Shown piece by piece: positions 42,079 to 50,563 of a DNA stretch of 64,000 nt (its first letter is position 1; every line of letters begins with the position of its first letter). The position numbers were made by a program, and so were the translations under genes. The notes under the pieces are model-generated. The model searched no databases. It worked only from the letters and a program-made list of their open reading frames with translations, and was not told the DNA's origin. The stretch covers positions 20,533 through 84,532 of the forward strand of contig DASYBC010000108.1 of NCBI GenBank assembly GCA_036500965.1, written 5' to 3'. The stretch comes from AP-15 sp036500965. GTDB taxonomy: Bacteria > Pseudomonadota > Alphaproteobacteria > ATCC43930 > CGMCC-115725.

Positions 42079-44418
42079 TTAACCGCGGCTGGGCGGCGCG
42101 GCGCGGATCGCCCGCCACAGCTTTTCTGCGTTCGCCGGCGGCTCGACCGGCGGGGCGCCGATTTGCGCCAGCGCGTCATTGACGGCATTCATCGCCGCGG
42201 GGATCGCGCCTAGGGTCCCGGCCTCGCCGACACCTTTGACGCCGAGCGGGTTATGCCCGGTCAGGGTCGGATTATTGCCAAGGCGGAAACTGCACAGATC
42301 GTCGGCGCGCGGCATCGAGTAATCCTGGAACGAGCCGGTCAAGAGCTGACCGCTCTCGGGGTCGTAGACCACCCTTTCCATCAGCGCCTGGCCGACGCCC
42401 TGAACCACGCCGCCGTGGATTTGGCCCTCGCACAAGAGCGGGTTCAAGACGCGCCCGACATCATCGACCGCGGTATAGCGGACGAGCTCGACCGCACCGG
42501 TCTGCTCGTCGATCTCGACCTCGCAGATATGCGCGCCGCTGGGAAAGGTCGCCGATCCGGCCGGGCCGTAATTCGCCCGCTCGGTAAAACCTGCGTCAAT
42601 GTCGTTTGGCAGCCAGTTCGAATCGAACGACTGCCGGGCCACCTCGGCGAGGCTGACCGAGCGGTCGGTGCCGGCGATCGCGAATTTGCCGCCTTGGAAG
42701 ACAACGTCATCGGCTGCCGCCTCCATGATCTGCGCGGCGATCTTGCGCCCCTTGTCGATCAGCCGGTCGGCCGCCACGACGATCGCCGAGCCGGCGAGCT
42801 GGGCCGAGCGCGAGCCGAAGGTGCCGATCCCCATCGTCACCAGGTCGCTGTCGCCATAGCGGTAGCGAATGAGGTCGGCGTCGATGCCGAGCTTTTCCGA
42901 CAGGATCTGCTTGAAGGTCGTGCCGTGGCCTTGGCCGTGATCCATGCTGCCGGTCATCAGCACCACCCCGCCCGCCGGATCGAAGCGGATTTCGGCATGC
43001 TCATAGTCGCGCCCGCCGGTGGCGGCAACCGTGGTGGCGACCCCGATGCCTAAGAGCCTGCCGCGTCTTCGCGCTGCTTCGCGCCGCGCGGCGGCATCAC
43101 GGTAATCCGAGAGCGCCAGGCAATCCTCAAGGTTCTTGACGAAATCCCCAGCATCGTAGGTCTGCCGCAGCGCGGTCGTGAACGGCATCGCGCTCGGTGG
43201 GATCGTGTTGCGCCGGCGCAGCTCAACGGGCTCGATGCCGAGCTGGCGCGCCGCCCGGTCGATGATCGTTTCGGTGACGTAGAGCGGCTCGGGCCGGCTG
43301 CCGCCGCGATAAGGAGCGGTGGTCATCGTGTTGGTCAGCACGGCCACGACTTCGGCATGGACCGCCGGAATGCCGTAGGTGTTGACGAGGCAGCCGAGCC
43401 CGATCGTCAGCGGGATGGTCGGCCGGTCGGTCGAGTAATAGGCGCCGATTGCCGATTGCCAGCGCGCCCGCAAGGCCAGGAATTTTCCGTCGTTATCGAG
43501 TGCCAGCTCGGTCGCGATGGTGCTGCCGCGGCCCTGCTCGTCGCTGGCGAGCCCCTCGCTGCGCTCGGCGATCCAGCGCACCCGGCGCCCGGTCGCCTCG
43601 GCCGCCCACAGCGAGAGCGCGTATTCGGGATAGCAGCCGCCCTTCATGCCGAAGCCGCCGCCCATCGTGTCGCACACCACCCGGAACTGATGCTGCGGCA
43701 GCTTGAAGAGGCGGTCGGCGAGCGCTGTGCGGGTCGCGTGCACCGACTGGATCGTGCAGCGGATCGTATAGCGGTCGAGCGACGGGTCGTATTCGGCGAT
43801 GCAGCCGCGCGGCTCCATCGAGTTGGCGGTGACCCGGCTGGTGCCGATCTCCTCGCGCACCATGTGAGCGGCGCGGGCGAATGCCGCATCGACCGCCGCC
43901 TTATCGCCGATTTCATGAAAAAAGGCTTCGTTGCCGGGGTTCTCGTCCCACACTGCCGGCGCTCCCGGGGCGAGCGCCGCCGCGGCGGTGACCGCGGCCG
44001 GCAGCTGCTCGTAATCGACCGCGACCAGCTCGGCCGCATCCTTGGCCTGGTTCAAGGTGTCGGCGACGACGAAGGCGACCGGGTCGCCGACATAGCGCAC
44101 CCGCCCCTGCGCCAAAAGCGGCTGCGGGCAGGCGAAGCCCGGGCTGCCGTCGCGGCGCCGGCGGCGAACCCCGGGCATCAAGGTGCCGAGGCCGCGGCGC
44201 TGCAAATCCTCGCCAGTCAGCACCGCGAGCACGCCGGGCGCCGCCCGCGCCTCAGCGACATCGACCGCGTGAATGCGCGCATGCGCATGCGGCGAGCGCA
44301 GCACGTAGCCGCGCGCGTCGCCGGGCTGGCCGGCGTCATCGACATAGCGGCCCCGGCCGCGCAGCAGCCGCAGATCCTCCTCGCGCCGCACCGCCTGCCC
44401 GATCGCCTGCACGCTCAT
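42079..44418 (-). CDS. Molybdopterin-binding subunit of xanthine dehydrogenase/CO dehydrogenase family, orphan
   Basis: A 779-residue large subunit of the molybdenum hydroxylase family (CoxL/XdhB type). The N-terminal RREEDLRLLRGRGRYVDD domain, GGFGMKGGCYPEYALSLWAAEATGRRVRWIAERSE, APYRGGSRPEPLYVTETIID, GQGHGTTFKQILSEK and the active-site Glu in GVKGVGEAGTLG are present. The active-site loop PYRGGSR is not the AYRCSFR of true (form I) CO dehydrogenase, so it is probably another aldehyde- or N-heterocycle-oxidising enzyme. The FAD and 2Fe-2S subunits are not adjacent. Confidence 0.88.
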   Translation of the reverse strand: MSVQAIGQAVRREEDLRLLRGRGRYVDDAGQPGDARGYVLRSPHAHARIHAVDVAEARAAPGVLAVLTGEDLQRRGLGTLMPGVRRRRRDGSPGFACPQPLLAQGRVRYVGDPVAFVVADTLNQAKDAAELVAVDYEQLPAAVTAAAALAPGAPAVWDENPGNEAFFHEIGDKAAVDAAFARAAHMVREEIGTSRVTANSMEPRGCIAEYDPSLDRYTIRCTIQSVHATRTALADRLFKLPQHQFRVVCDTMGGGFGMKGGCYPEYALSLWAAEATGRRVRWIAERSEGLASDEQGRGSTIATELALDNDGKFLALRARWQSAIGAYYSTDRPTIPLTIGLGCLVNTYGIPAVHAEVVAVLTNTMTTAPYRGGSRPEPLYVTETIIDRAARQLGIEPVELRRRNTIPPSAMPFTTALRQTYDAGDFVKNLEDCLALSDYRDAAARREAARRRGRLLGIGVATTVAATGGRDYEHAEIRFDPAGGVVLMTGSMDHGQGHGTTFKQILSEKLGIDADLIRYRYGDSDLVTMGIGTFGSRSAQLAGSAIVVAADRLIDKGRKIAAQIMEAAADDVVFQGGKFAIAGTDRSVSLAEVARQSFDSNWLPNDIDAGFTERANYGPAGSATFPSGAHICEVEIDEQTGAVELVRYTAVDDVGRVLNPLLCEGQIHGGVVQGVGQALMERVVYDPESGQLLTGSFQDYSMPRADDLCSFRLGNNPTLTGHNPLGVKGVGEAGTLGAIPAAMNAVNDALAQIGAPPVEPPANAEKLWRAIRAAPPSRG

Positions 44419-44500
44419 CGCCCCGTTTCCCTGGCCATGCTTGTCTCACATACTATGATGGAAATTCCGCGCTCTGGAGGCCCTTGCGGAATATGCGATC

Positions 44501-45265
44501 TCACGCCGCTAGCTCTGTGCCGACGCTCTCGCGCTTACTCCACAAAACTGGGTGCACTTCATAATTCGATAGCGCATCAAGTATTGATTGAGATACCGCC
44601 TGCTCCGAGTCATTCAGTAATGCATAAGCCCGAGAGTCATCCGGGCGAACCTCTTTCGTATCGATCCAAGAGAACGCAATAGCCTGCGAGGTTTCGCGGT
44701 TCGGGTGGTTAACAGCCTTAATGATCCGCTCCGGAAGCTGTCGTGATTTGGGGACCACGAAGTCAAAAAGATGATCATACCCAGACTTTCCCGTAAATTT
44801 TACCTTTGGCGTGTATCGGATTTCGTGCAAATCTAACCAGACGACAACATCTTCGAAAAATAAATTTGCCACCATCGGCACCGCAAGGCAGAACATGTCG
44901 TTAACAGCCAAAACCGCTTGCAGAAGGTTGTGCTTTCGGAGAGCAAAGTTCTCGCGGTTTGCGCGAACTTCCAGCGCCTTTCCGTTAAGTTTTACGCCAA
45001 AGCCGTTCAGAGTCATTTTAAGTAAATCTTGTCGCTTGCGGCTTTCCAACTTGCAGCCACTCTGTTCTAGATCGTCGATCGTGTAACCGTCATCGGTCAG
45101 CAGGAGTCCGCCATTCACCTTTTTGGCGTAGATTTGCACATAATCGTTGTGCCGGTCGAGATAGGGCGTCGTAATTTCGACCCACTCGTCTATTTGACGG
45201 AGAACGGTCTTGTCTTTTAGCCAAGCAACGTAATCGCTCAACAGATGTTCGATTTCGTCGATCAT
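44501..45265 (-). CDS. DUF1828/DUF1829 protein
   Basis: A 254-residue AT-rich gene. YVQIYAKKVNGGLLLTDDGYTIDDLEQSGCKL is the DUF1828 signature (residues about 40-75), and the C-terminal half (VVWLDLHEIRYTPKVKFTGKSGYDHLFDFVVPKS) fits DUF1829. Function unknown; such proteins turn up in accessory and mobile regions. Overlaps the DUF6978 gene by 4 bases (ATGA), so the two are coupled. Strikingly lower GC than the flanking genes. Confidence 0.82.
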   Translation of the reverse strand: MIDEIEHLLSDYVAWLKDKTVLRQIDEWVEITTPYLDRHNDYVQIYAKKVNGGLLLTDDGYTIDDLEQSGCKLESRKRQDLLKMTLNGFGVKLNGKALEVRANRENFALRKHNLLQAVLAVNDMFCLAVPMVANLFFEDVVVWLDLHEIRYTPKVKFTGKSGYDHLFDFVVPKSRQLPERIIKAVNHPNRETSQAIAFSWIDTKEVRPDDSRAYALLNDSEQAVSQSILDALSNYEVHPVLWSKRESVGTELAA

Positions 45266-45711
45266 GGGAACAGCCCCGGCTCGACATAAGGTGGCTGCGT
45301 TATATTGCAGAAGCGCAAAAAATCCTCAAATGTGGTCCACATCTCTGTCGGATTGCGGAACCGCTCGGTGGGAAGCGGTATGGCCCATTTGTCGCCGAAA
45401 CCCTCGCGATAAAGGTGCAGGTGGGGTACAGCAATCTCGGTGTCATCCGGATTACGATGGGGTGCGCCGCTCAGATCCAGTCGAACAAGCACCACGACTT
45501 GGCGCCCTCGGTTCTGCATCTTGATCTTTGCCAGATCGATGCGGCCGCGGCCGAGGTCAAGCAAAAATTGCTCGCGCTTGTCTGGTGACTGAAGCGGCAG
45601 GATTAGCGATTCTCCGCGCATGGGAAAGTTACTGCGATCGCTGTTCGCGCGGTGTTTCTCCATCGTGATCAGAACATCGGCCTCTTCCTGTGTAAGGTTG
45701 ACGTCCGCCAT
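45262..45711 (-). CDS. DUF6978-like protein
   Basis: A 149-residue protein, MADVNLTQEEADVLITMEKH..., with FPMRGESLILPLQSPDKREQFLLDLGRGRIDLAKIKMQNRGRQ, LVRLDLSGAPHRNP and a C-terminal HLHLYREGFGDKWAIPL part, matching the DUF6978 family of unknown function. Its ATG (45711) shares a base with the stop of the MDR oxidoreductase (TAATG), and its stop overlaps the DUF1828 gene start. Mixed GC, lower than the MDR gene. Confidence 0.75.
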   Translation of the reverse strand: MADVNLTQEEADVLITMEKHRANSDRSNFPMRGESLILPLQSPDKREQFLLDLGRGRIDLAKIKMQNRGRQVVVLVRLDLSGAPHRNPDDTEIAVPHLHLYREGFGDKWAIPLPTERFRNPTEMWTTFEDFLRFCNITQPPYVEPGLFP

Positions 45712-46739
45712 TACGTCGCCCTTTCCCGGGTCGGGTCGGGGGCGAGGCGCACCAGCAATTTGCCGAAATTGCGGCCTTGCAAGAGGCCGATAAAGGCTTC
45801 CGGGGCGCGGTCGAGGCCATCTACGATGTCCTCGCGATATTTGAGCGCGCCGCTCTTGAGCAGCGGGGCGGCCATCGCCCGGTATTCGCCCCAGCGCTGC
45901 CACTGGTCGCTGACGATGAACCCTTGAATCTTGAGGCGTTTGCGCACCGCCGCCATCAGGTTGGGGCCGGGGCGCGGCTCGGTATCGTTGTATTCGGCGA
46001 CCATGCCGCACATGACCATGCGGGCGAAATCGTTGAGGCGCGGAAACACTGCCTGCTGCACCGCCCCGCCGACATTTTCCCAGTAAACATCGATGCCGTT
46101 CGGGCAGGCATGGTCGAGGGCGGTGCCGAGATCGGCCGAGCGGTGGTCGATCGCGGCATCGAAGCCGAGCTCGCTCTCGACAAAGCGGCACTTGTCGGAC
46201 CCGCCGGCGACACCGACGACACGCGCCCCGGCACGCTTGGCGAGCTGGCCGACGACTGCCCCGACCGCCCCCGACGCGGCCGAGACGACAACAGTCTCGC
46301 CCGGCTGCGGCCGGCCGATCTCGCTCAGCCCGACATAGGCGGTCAGCCCCGGCATGCCGAGGACGCCGAGTGCGGTCGACAATGGCGCCTCCTGCGGGTC
46401 GAGCTTCAAGAGGCCCTTGCCGGAGACCGCGCTATAGAGCTGCCAGCCATAGCCGCCGAAGACATAATCGCCCTCGCGAAAGGAGGGGTCGCGGGAGCGC
46501 GCGACCTGGCCGACGACGCGCCCCTCCATGATCGCACCCGGCTCGACCGGCTTGGCGTAGGAGCGTGCCGCGCTGATCCGCCCGCGCATATAGGGGTCGA
46601 GCGACAGATAGATGCCGCGCACCAGCACCTCGCCCTCGGCCGGCTCCGGCATCGGCGCATTGACGGTCGCGAAATCGGCGGTGCTCGGCATGCCCTGTGG
46701 CCGCTGCTTTAGCACCACCTGGCGGTTCTGGTTGTCCAT
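45711..46739 (-). CDS. MDR-family NADP-dependent oxidoreductase (CurA-like)
   Basis: A 342-residue medium-chain reductase. DNQNRQVVLKQRPQGMPS start, GYGWQLYSAV, the NADP Rossmann motif SAASGAVGAVVGQLAKRAGARVVGVAGG and FPRLNDFARMVMCGMVAEYN fit leukotriene B4 12-hydroxydehydrogenase/curcumin-reductase-like double-bond reductases. No zinc ligands. Followed with a one-base overlap by the DUF6978 gene. Confidence 0.92.
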   Translation of the reverse strand: MDNQNRQVVLKQRPQGMPSTADFATVNAPMPEPAEGEVLVRGIYLSLDPYMRGRISAARSYAKPVEPGAIMEGRVVGQVARSRDPSFREGDYVFGGYGWQLYSAVSGKGLLKLDPQEAPLSTALGVLGMPGLTAYVGLSEIGRPQPGETVVVSAASGAVGAVVGQLAKRAGARVVGVAGGSDKCRFVESELGFDAAIDHRSADLGTALDHACPNGIDVYWENVGGAVQQAVFPRLNDFARMVMCGMVAEYNDTEPRPGPNLMAAVRKRLKIQGFIVSDQWQRWGEYRAMAAPLLKSGALKYREDIVDGLDRAPEAFIGLLQGRNFGKLLVRLAPDPTRERAT

Positions 46740-46875
46740 GCCGGACTTCTCCTGGCTGCGCTCATCGAGACAACTACCGCATCGCTGCGGCGAACCGAAG
46801 CGCGTTCGATCGGATGACTCCGGCCGGCGCCCCGGCTAGGATCGAACATTCGACAAACCGCAGAGGAGACGCCCG

Positions 46876-47661
46876 ATGGCACCGACCCTGAGAAACGCGG
46901 CCCGCGATCGGCTCGAGGCCGGAGAATTGGCGCTCGGCGTCGGCATTCGCCAGGGCCGCACCGTCGATACCGCGGCGATCATGAAGGCCTGCGGCTACGA
47001 CTGGCTGTTCCTCGACCTCGAACACAATTCGATGGATCTCGACACTGCGGTGCAGATCTCGGTCGCCGCCCTCGGCGCGGGCATCGCCCCGATCACGCGG
47101 GTCCCGGCTGGGCAGCACTGGCTCGCGACCCGTATTCTCGACGGCGGCGGGCTCGGCATCGTCATGCCGCATGTCGATACTGCCGAGGAGGCGCGCGAGA
47201 TCGCCGACCGGCTGCGCTATCCGCCGCGCGGCCACCGCTCGATCGCCGGCGGGCTGCCGCATTTCGGCTACGCCCCGGTCTCGACCGCGGACGCGACCAC
47301 CGCAATCGACGCCGCGACCCTCGTCGTCGTCATGCTCGAAACCCCGAAGGCGATCGAGAACGCTGCGGCGATCGCGGCCGTCTCCGGCATCGATGCGCTG
47401 CTGATCGGCACCAGCGATTTGTCTATCGAGCCCGGCATCCCCGGCCAGTTCGAGGACCAGCGCATCGTCGCCGCCTACCGCACGGTCGTCGAGGCCTGCA
47501 AAGCGCACGGCAAGTTCGCCGGCATCGGCGGGATCTACGAGGACGCCCTCTTACGCCGCTATATCGGCATGGGGGTGCGGCTGGTGATCGGCGGCGGCGA
47601 CCTCGGCTTTATGATGAGCGCCGCGACAGCGCGCGCCGCGACGCTGCGCGACTGCCTCTGA
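46876..47661 (+). CDS. HpcH/HpaI-family aldolase
   Basis: A 261-residue class II aldolase of the 2-dehydro-3-deoxyglucarate/4-hydroxy-2-oxoheptanedioate type. WLFLDLEHNSMDL (catalytic base region), ITRVPAGQHWLATRILDGGGLGIVMPHVDTAEEA (with Arg and metal Glu/Asp sites) and IDALLIGTSDLSIEPGIPGQ are conserved. Cleaves 2-keto-4-hydroxy acids to pyruvate and an aldehyde; substrate unknown. Divergent from the MDR gene. Confidence 0.9.
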   Translation: MAPTLRNAARDRLEAGELALGVGIRQGRTVDTAAIMKACGYDWLFLDLEHNSMDLDTAVQISVAALGAGIAPITRVPAGQHWLATRILDGGGLGIVMPHVDTAEEAREIADRLRYPPRGHRSIAGGLPHFGYAPVSTADATTAIDAATLVVVMLETPKAIENAAAIAAVSGIDALLIGTSDLSIEPGIPGQFEDQRIVAAYRTVVEACKAHGKFAGIGGIYEDALLRRYIGMGVRLVIGGGDLGFMMSAATARAATLRDCL

Positions 47662-47727
47662 ACCGCACAGTGATGGCGCGGGCTTGCTCCTGTTCTCCTG
47701 TTTTCTGCAGGAAATCTGCAGGTTGTC

Positions 47728-48006
47728 CTATGCCGATGCCTCGCCGAGAAGCGCCCGCGCAGCGCGGGTGTAGGCGGCGGCAAGCTGGCCATCTTGCAGC
47801 AGCTCGGCGGGATCGCAGCTGTAGAGCTCGCAGAGTGCGGCGAAGTCGGCGAAGTGGATATGGCGGGCGCCGGTCTCGATGCGGTGGTAGGTCAGCCGCT
47901 TCATGCCGAGAGCATCGGCCGCCTGCTCCTGGGTCAGCCCCAGGGAGCGGCGCCTACGGCGCAGCGCAGATCGGATGCAAGCCTGAAAATCCTGGGTCGA
48001 GCGCAT
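47728..48006 (-). CDS. XRE-family helix-turn-helix regulator
   Basis: A 92-residue protein with the HTH LGLTQEQAADALGMKRLTYHRIETGARHIHFADFAALCELYSCDPAELL preceded by an Arg-rich helix. The ATG at 48006 has a GAGGAG site; the frame extends 42 codons upstream with no family-like sequence. Divergent from the acyl-CoA dehydrogenase gene and a candidate to control it. Confidence 0.88.
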   Translation of the reverse strand: MRSTQDFQACIRSALRRRRRSLGLTQEQAADALGMKRLTYHRIETGARHIHFADFAALCELYSCDPAELLQDGQLAAAYTRAARALLGEASA

Positions 48007-48142
48007 CGATCTCTCCTCAAATCGCGGACTGAACAGAGCGGCGGCAAAGCCGGCCGCGGCGCGCGTCGATTTTGAGCGGGCGCCCGAGGACTGTGCTATG
48101 GCGAACCTAGCCATTGCTGCAGCCTTGCACAAATCTCGCTAT

Positions 48143-48168
48143 TTTGTCAATATTATAATTGTGATAAT
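48143..48168. promoter_or_regulatory. AT-rich near-palindrome between XRE and acyl-CoA dehydrogenase genes
   Basis: TTGTCAATATTATAATTGTGATAA is the most AT-rich stretch around; CAATATTATAATTG is a partial palindrome and contains TATTATAAT, a possible -10. It lies in the 250-base divergent gap and could hold both promoters and an XRE operator. Confidence 0.35.
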
Positions 48169-48256
48169 CGGCTGTCGCTGCCGCTTGCTTGACGGGTTGC
48201 GGTTGAATCTCGACGATGCGCCGGCGGCCTTCCAGCCGACAATGCCGGAGTTGCCG

Positions 48257-49444
48257 ATGGATTTTGCACTGTCCGCCGAGCTTATGGCGCTGCGGGAACG
48301 CACCGAGCGGCTGGTGCGCGAGCGGATCATCCCGTATGAGGCTGACCGGCGGCAGACGCCGCACGGGCCCAGCCCCGAATTGCGCGCCGAGCTGGTGGCG
48401 CTCGGCCGCAGCGCCGGGCTGCTGTCGCCGCATGTCGGCCGCGAATGGGGCGGGCTTGGGCTCGATCACCGTGGCCAAGCGGTGGTGTTCGAAGCGGCCG
48501 GCTATTCGCCGTTGGGGCCGGTGGCGCTCAATTGCTTCGCGCCGGACGAGGGCAACATGCACCTGCTCGAAATGGTCGCCGAGCCGGATCAGAAGGAGCG
48601 CTGGCTGCGGCGGTTGGCGGCCGGCGAGACCCGCTCCTGCTTTATGATGACCGAGCCCACGCCCGGTGCCGGGTCGGACCCCTCGATGCTGAAGACGACG
48701 GCGCGACGCGACGGCAGCGATTTCGTAATCGACGGCGAAAAATGGCTGATCACCGGTGCTGTCGGTGCTGAATTCGCAATCATTATGGCGAAGACCGGTA
48801 CTGACGAAACCGGCCCCGCCGGCGCCACGATGTTTTTGGCGCCGATGAACGCGCCGGGGATCGTTGTCGAGCGGGTGCTCGACACGTTGGACCAATACAT
48901 GTCGGGCGGTCATGCGGTGATCCGGCTCGACGGGCTGCGGGTGCCCGAAAGTGCTGTGCTCGGCCGGGTCGGCGAGGGCTTTCGCTATGCCCAGCTGCGG
49001 TTGGCTCCGGCGCGGCTGACGCATTGCATGCGCTGGCTCGGCGCCGCGCGGCGCGCCCACGACACCGCCGCCGATTACGCGCGCCGCCGCACCGCCTTCG
49101 GCAAACCGCTCGGCGAGCACGAGGGGGTCGGCTTCATGCTCGCCGACAACGAGATGGATTTGCACACGAGCCGGCTGGTGATCTGGCACACCGCCTGGCT
49201 CCTCGACCAAGGCCAGCGCGCCGGCCACGAATCGAGCATGGCCAAGGTGATTTGCTCCGAGGCGATCTGGCGGATCGTCGACCGCAGCATGCAGATCCTC
49301 GGCGGGCTCGGCATCACCGACGACACGATCGTCGCGCGGCTGTGGCGCGAGGTGCGCCCGTTCCGCATCTATGACGGCCCCTCGGAGGTGCACCGCTGGT
49401 CGATCGCCCGCCGTGTTCTACGCAGCGGTGCCGGAGCGGCGTAG
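48257..49444 (+). CDS. Acyl-CoA dehydrogenase
   Basis: A 395-residue FAD enzyme (start ATG 48257, with CCGGAG upstream; 48242 is an alternative). CFMMTEPTPGAGSDPSMLKTTA (FAD-binding), GEKWLITGA, YARRRTAFGKPLGEHEGVGFMLADNEMDLHTSRLV and IYDGPSEVHRWSIARRVL are present. The Glu of the PSE motif is not the usual catalytic base of short-chain enzymes, which is nearer the middle; in the long-chain and ACAD10/11-like group it is placed differently. Acts in fatty- or aromatic-acyl-CoA oxidation. Confidence 0.92.
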   Translation: MDFALSAELMALRERTERLVRERIIPYEADRRQTPHGPSPELRAELVALGRSAGLLSPHVGREWGGLGLDHRGQAVVFEAAGYSPLGPVALNCFAPDEGNMHLLEMVAEPDQKERWLRRLAAGETRSCFMMTEPTPGAGSDPSMLKTTARRDGSDFVIDGEKWLITGAVGAEFAIIMAKTGTDETGPAGATMFLAPMNAPGIVVERVLDTLDQYMSGGHAVIRLDGLRVPESAVLGRVGEGFRYAQLRLAPARLTHCMRWLGAARRAHDTAADYARRRTAFGKPLGEHEGVGFMLADNEMDLHTSRLVIWHTAWLLDQGQRAGHESSMAKVICSEAIWRIVDRSMQILGGLGITDDTIVARLWREVRPFRIYDGPSEVHRWSIARRVLRSGAGAA

Positions 49445-49606
49445 GCCGGCCGGCGCTGTGGTGCCCGCCGTCACTGGGCAGTGTTTGTTGGGAACCCTAG
49501 CGGGTCAGGCGCGCTCGGCCGACGCCACATTGCCGCAATACCGCTTCGACTCGCGGCAGAGTCCGGCCGCGGCGACCTCCGTCAAAGATTGACCAAAGCC
49601 CAAGGG

Positions 49607-50563
49607 TCACGCGGGTTCCGCGGCCGGCAGGCCGGCCATGATTAGCGCGGCATGCACCCTGTGTCGAGCATCGATCAACACGGGATTTGAATGGGGGATG
49701 TTACGTTCGGCATTGATGACTGCGGCGACCGAATCTAGCTTCGGAAACAGGGCTCGGAACTCATCGAGAGCCCGCTGTGCCTCGTCTCTCTGCTTATTCA
49801 ACTCATACGCGGCAATGAGCCATGCCCGGACATACCAAAAATGCCTGCGGATTGCGATCGAGCGCTCAAACCAATCGATCGCGGCGCCGTAATTACTCCG
49901 GATGAACTCCGGACGCCCGTTGATCCAATAGAATACGCCAATGGCCGGTGAATCGGAGGGTGTAATCGCGATGGCCTTATCGACTAGGTCGCGGGTCCGC
50001 TCGGGGTGACCAAGATACGTCCATTGCGTGCCCGATTGGGCATAGGCTTCCGCTGTCATGCGATCGGCGGCATCCGGTCTGAACGCGATTACCCGCTCAA
50101 ATGCGGCCAAGGACTCGGCGTGTCGGCCCCGCGCGCGATGAAGGAAAGCAGCAACGTAAGTCGCCCGTCGGTGGTTTGGGTCCAGGCGTAACGCAGTCTC
50201 GGCGGCATGTTCTGCGGCAGCCAATTGCGCCGCATCTGAGCCGTTCCAGCGATTCAGGTAATCGCAGCACAGGACATTGGCGCACATTGCCCAAATCTCG
50301 GGATCTTTCTGGTGCTCGGGATGATGTAAGATTTGTTCCACGACTTGGGCAATCAGCATCGTATTGGCGGGGGTGCACGCAGACGCATAGATTTCTCGTG
50401 CACTTGCCATGATCTCCGGGACCGGTAACAGGCCGACCGGCGCGGTCTCCGAAGCATTCATTGCCGCCAAAGCATTTCTCAACACCGTCAACGCGGCCCG
50501 TGACGCAGGAGAGGTGGAGGCGCTATCGCTGGCGGGGATATCCGACATCTGCTGCTCCGTCAA
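49607..50563 (-). CDS. Free TPR protein, cyclase-tail paralogue 1
   Basis: A 318-residue tetratricopeptide protein. YLNRWNGSDAAQLAAAEHAAETALRLDP..., FYWINGRPEFIRSNYGAAIDWFERSIAIRRHFWYVRAWLIAAYELN and the ending RHRVHAALIMAGLPA align with the C-terminal tail of the adenylate cyclase at 52880-54814 (YLHRWN..., FYWIIGKAYFVAGAYPDAIAWLRKSVALRQDDWYNRLYL, REGLQIAGMPA). It lacks the cyclase and TolB-like parts. Overlaps the ATP-grasp-like gene by 4 bases. Confidence 0.85.
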   Translation of the reverse strand: MTEQQMSDIPASDSASTSPASRAALTVLRNALAAMNASETAPVGLLPVPEIMASAREIYASACTPANTMLIAQVVEQILHHPEHQKDPEIWAMCANVLCCDYLNRWNGSDAAQLAAAEHAAETALRLDPNHRRATYVAAFLHRARGRHAESLAAFERVIAFRPDAADRMTAEAYAQSGTQWTYLGHPERTRDLVDKAIAITPSDSPAIGVFYWINGRPEFIRSNYGAAIDWFERSIAIRRHFWYVRAWLIAAYELNKQRDEAQRALDEFRALFPKLDSVAAVINAERNIPHSNPVLIDARHRVHAALIMAGLPAAEPA

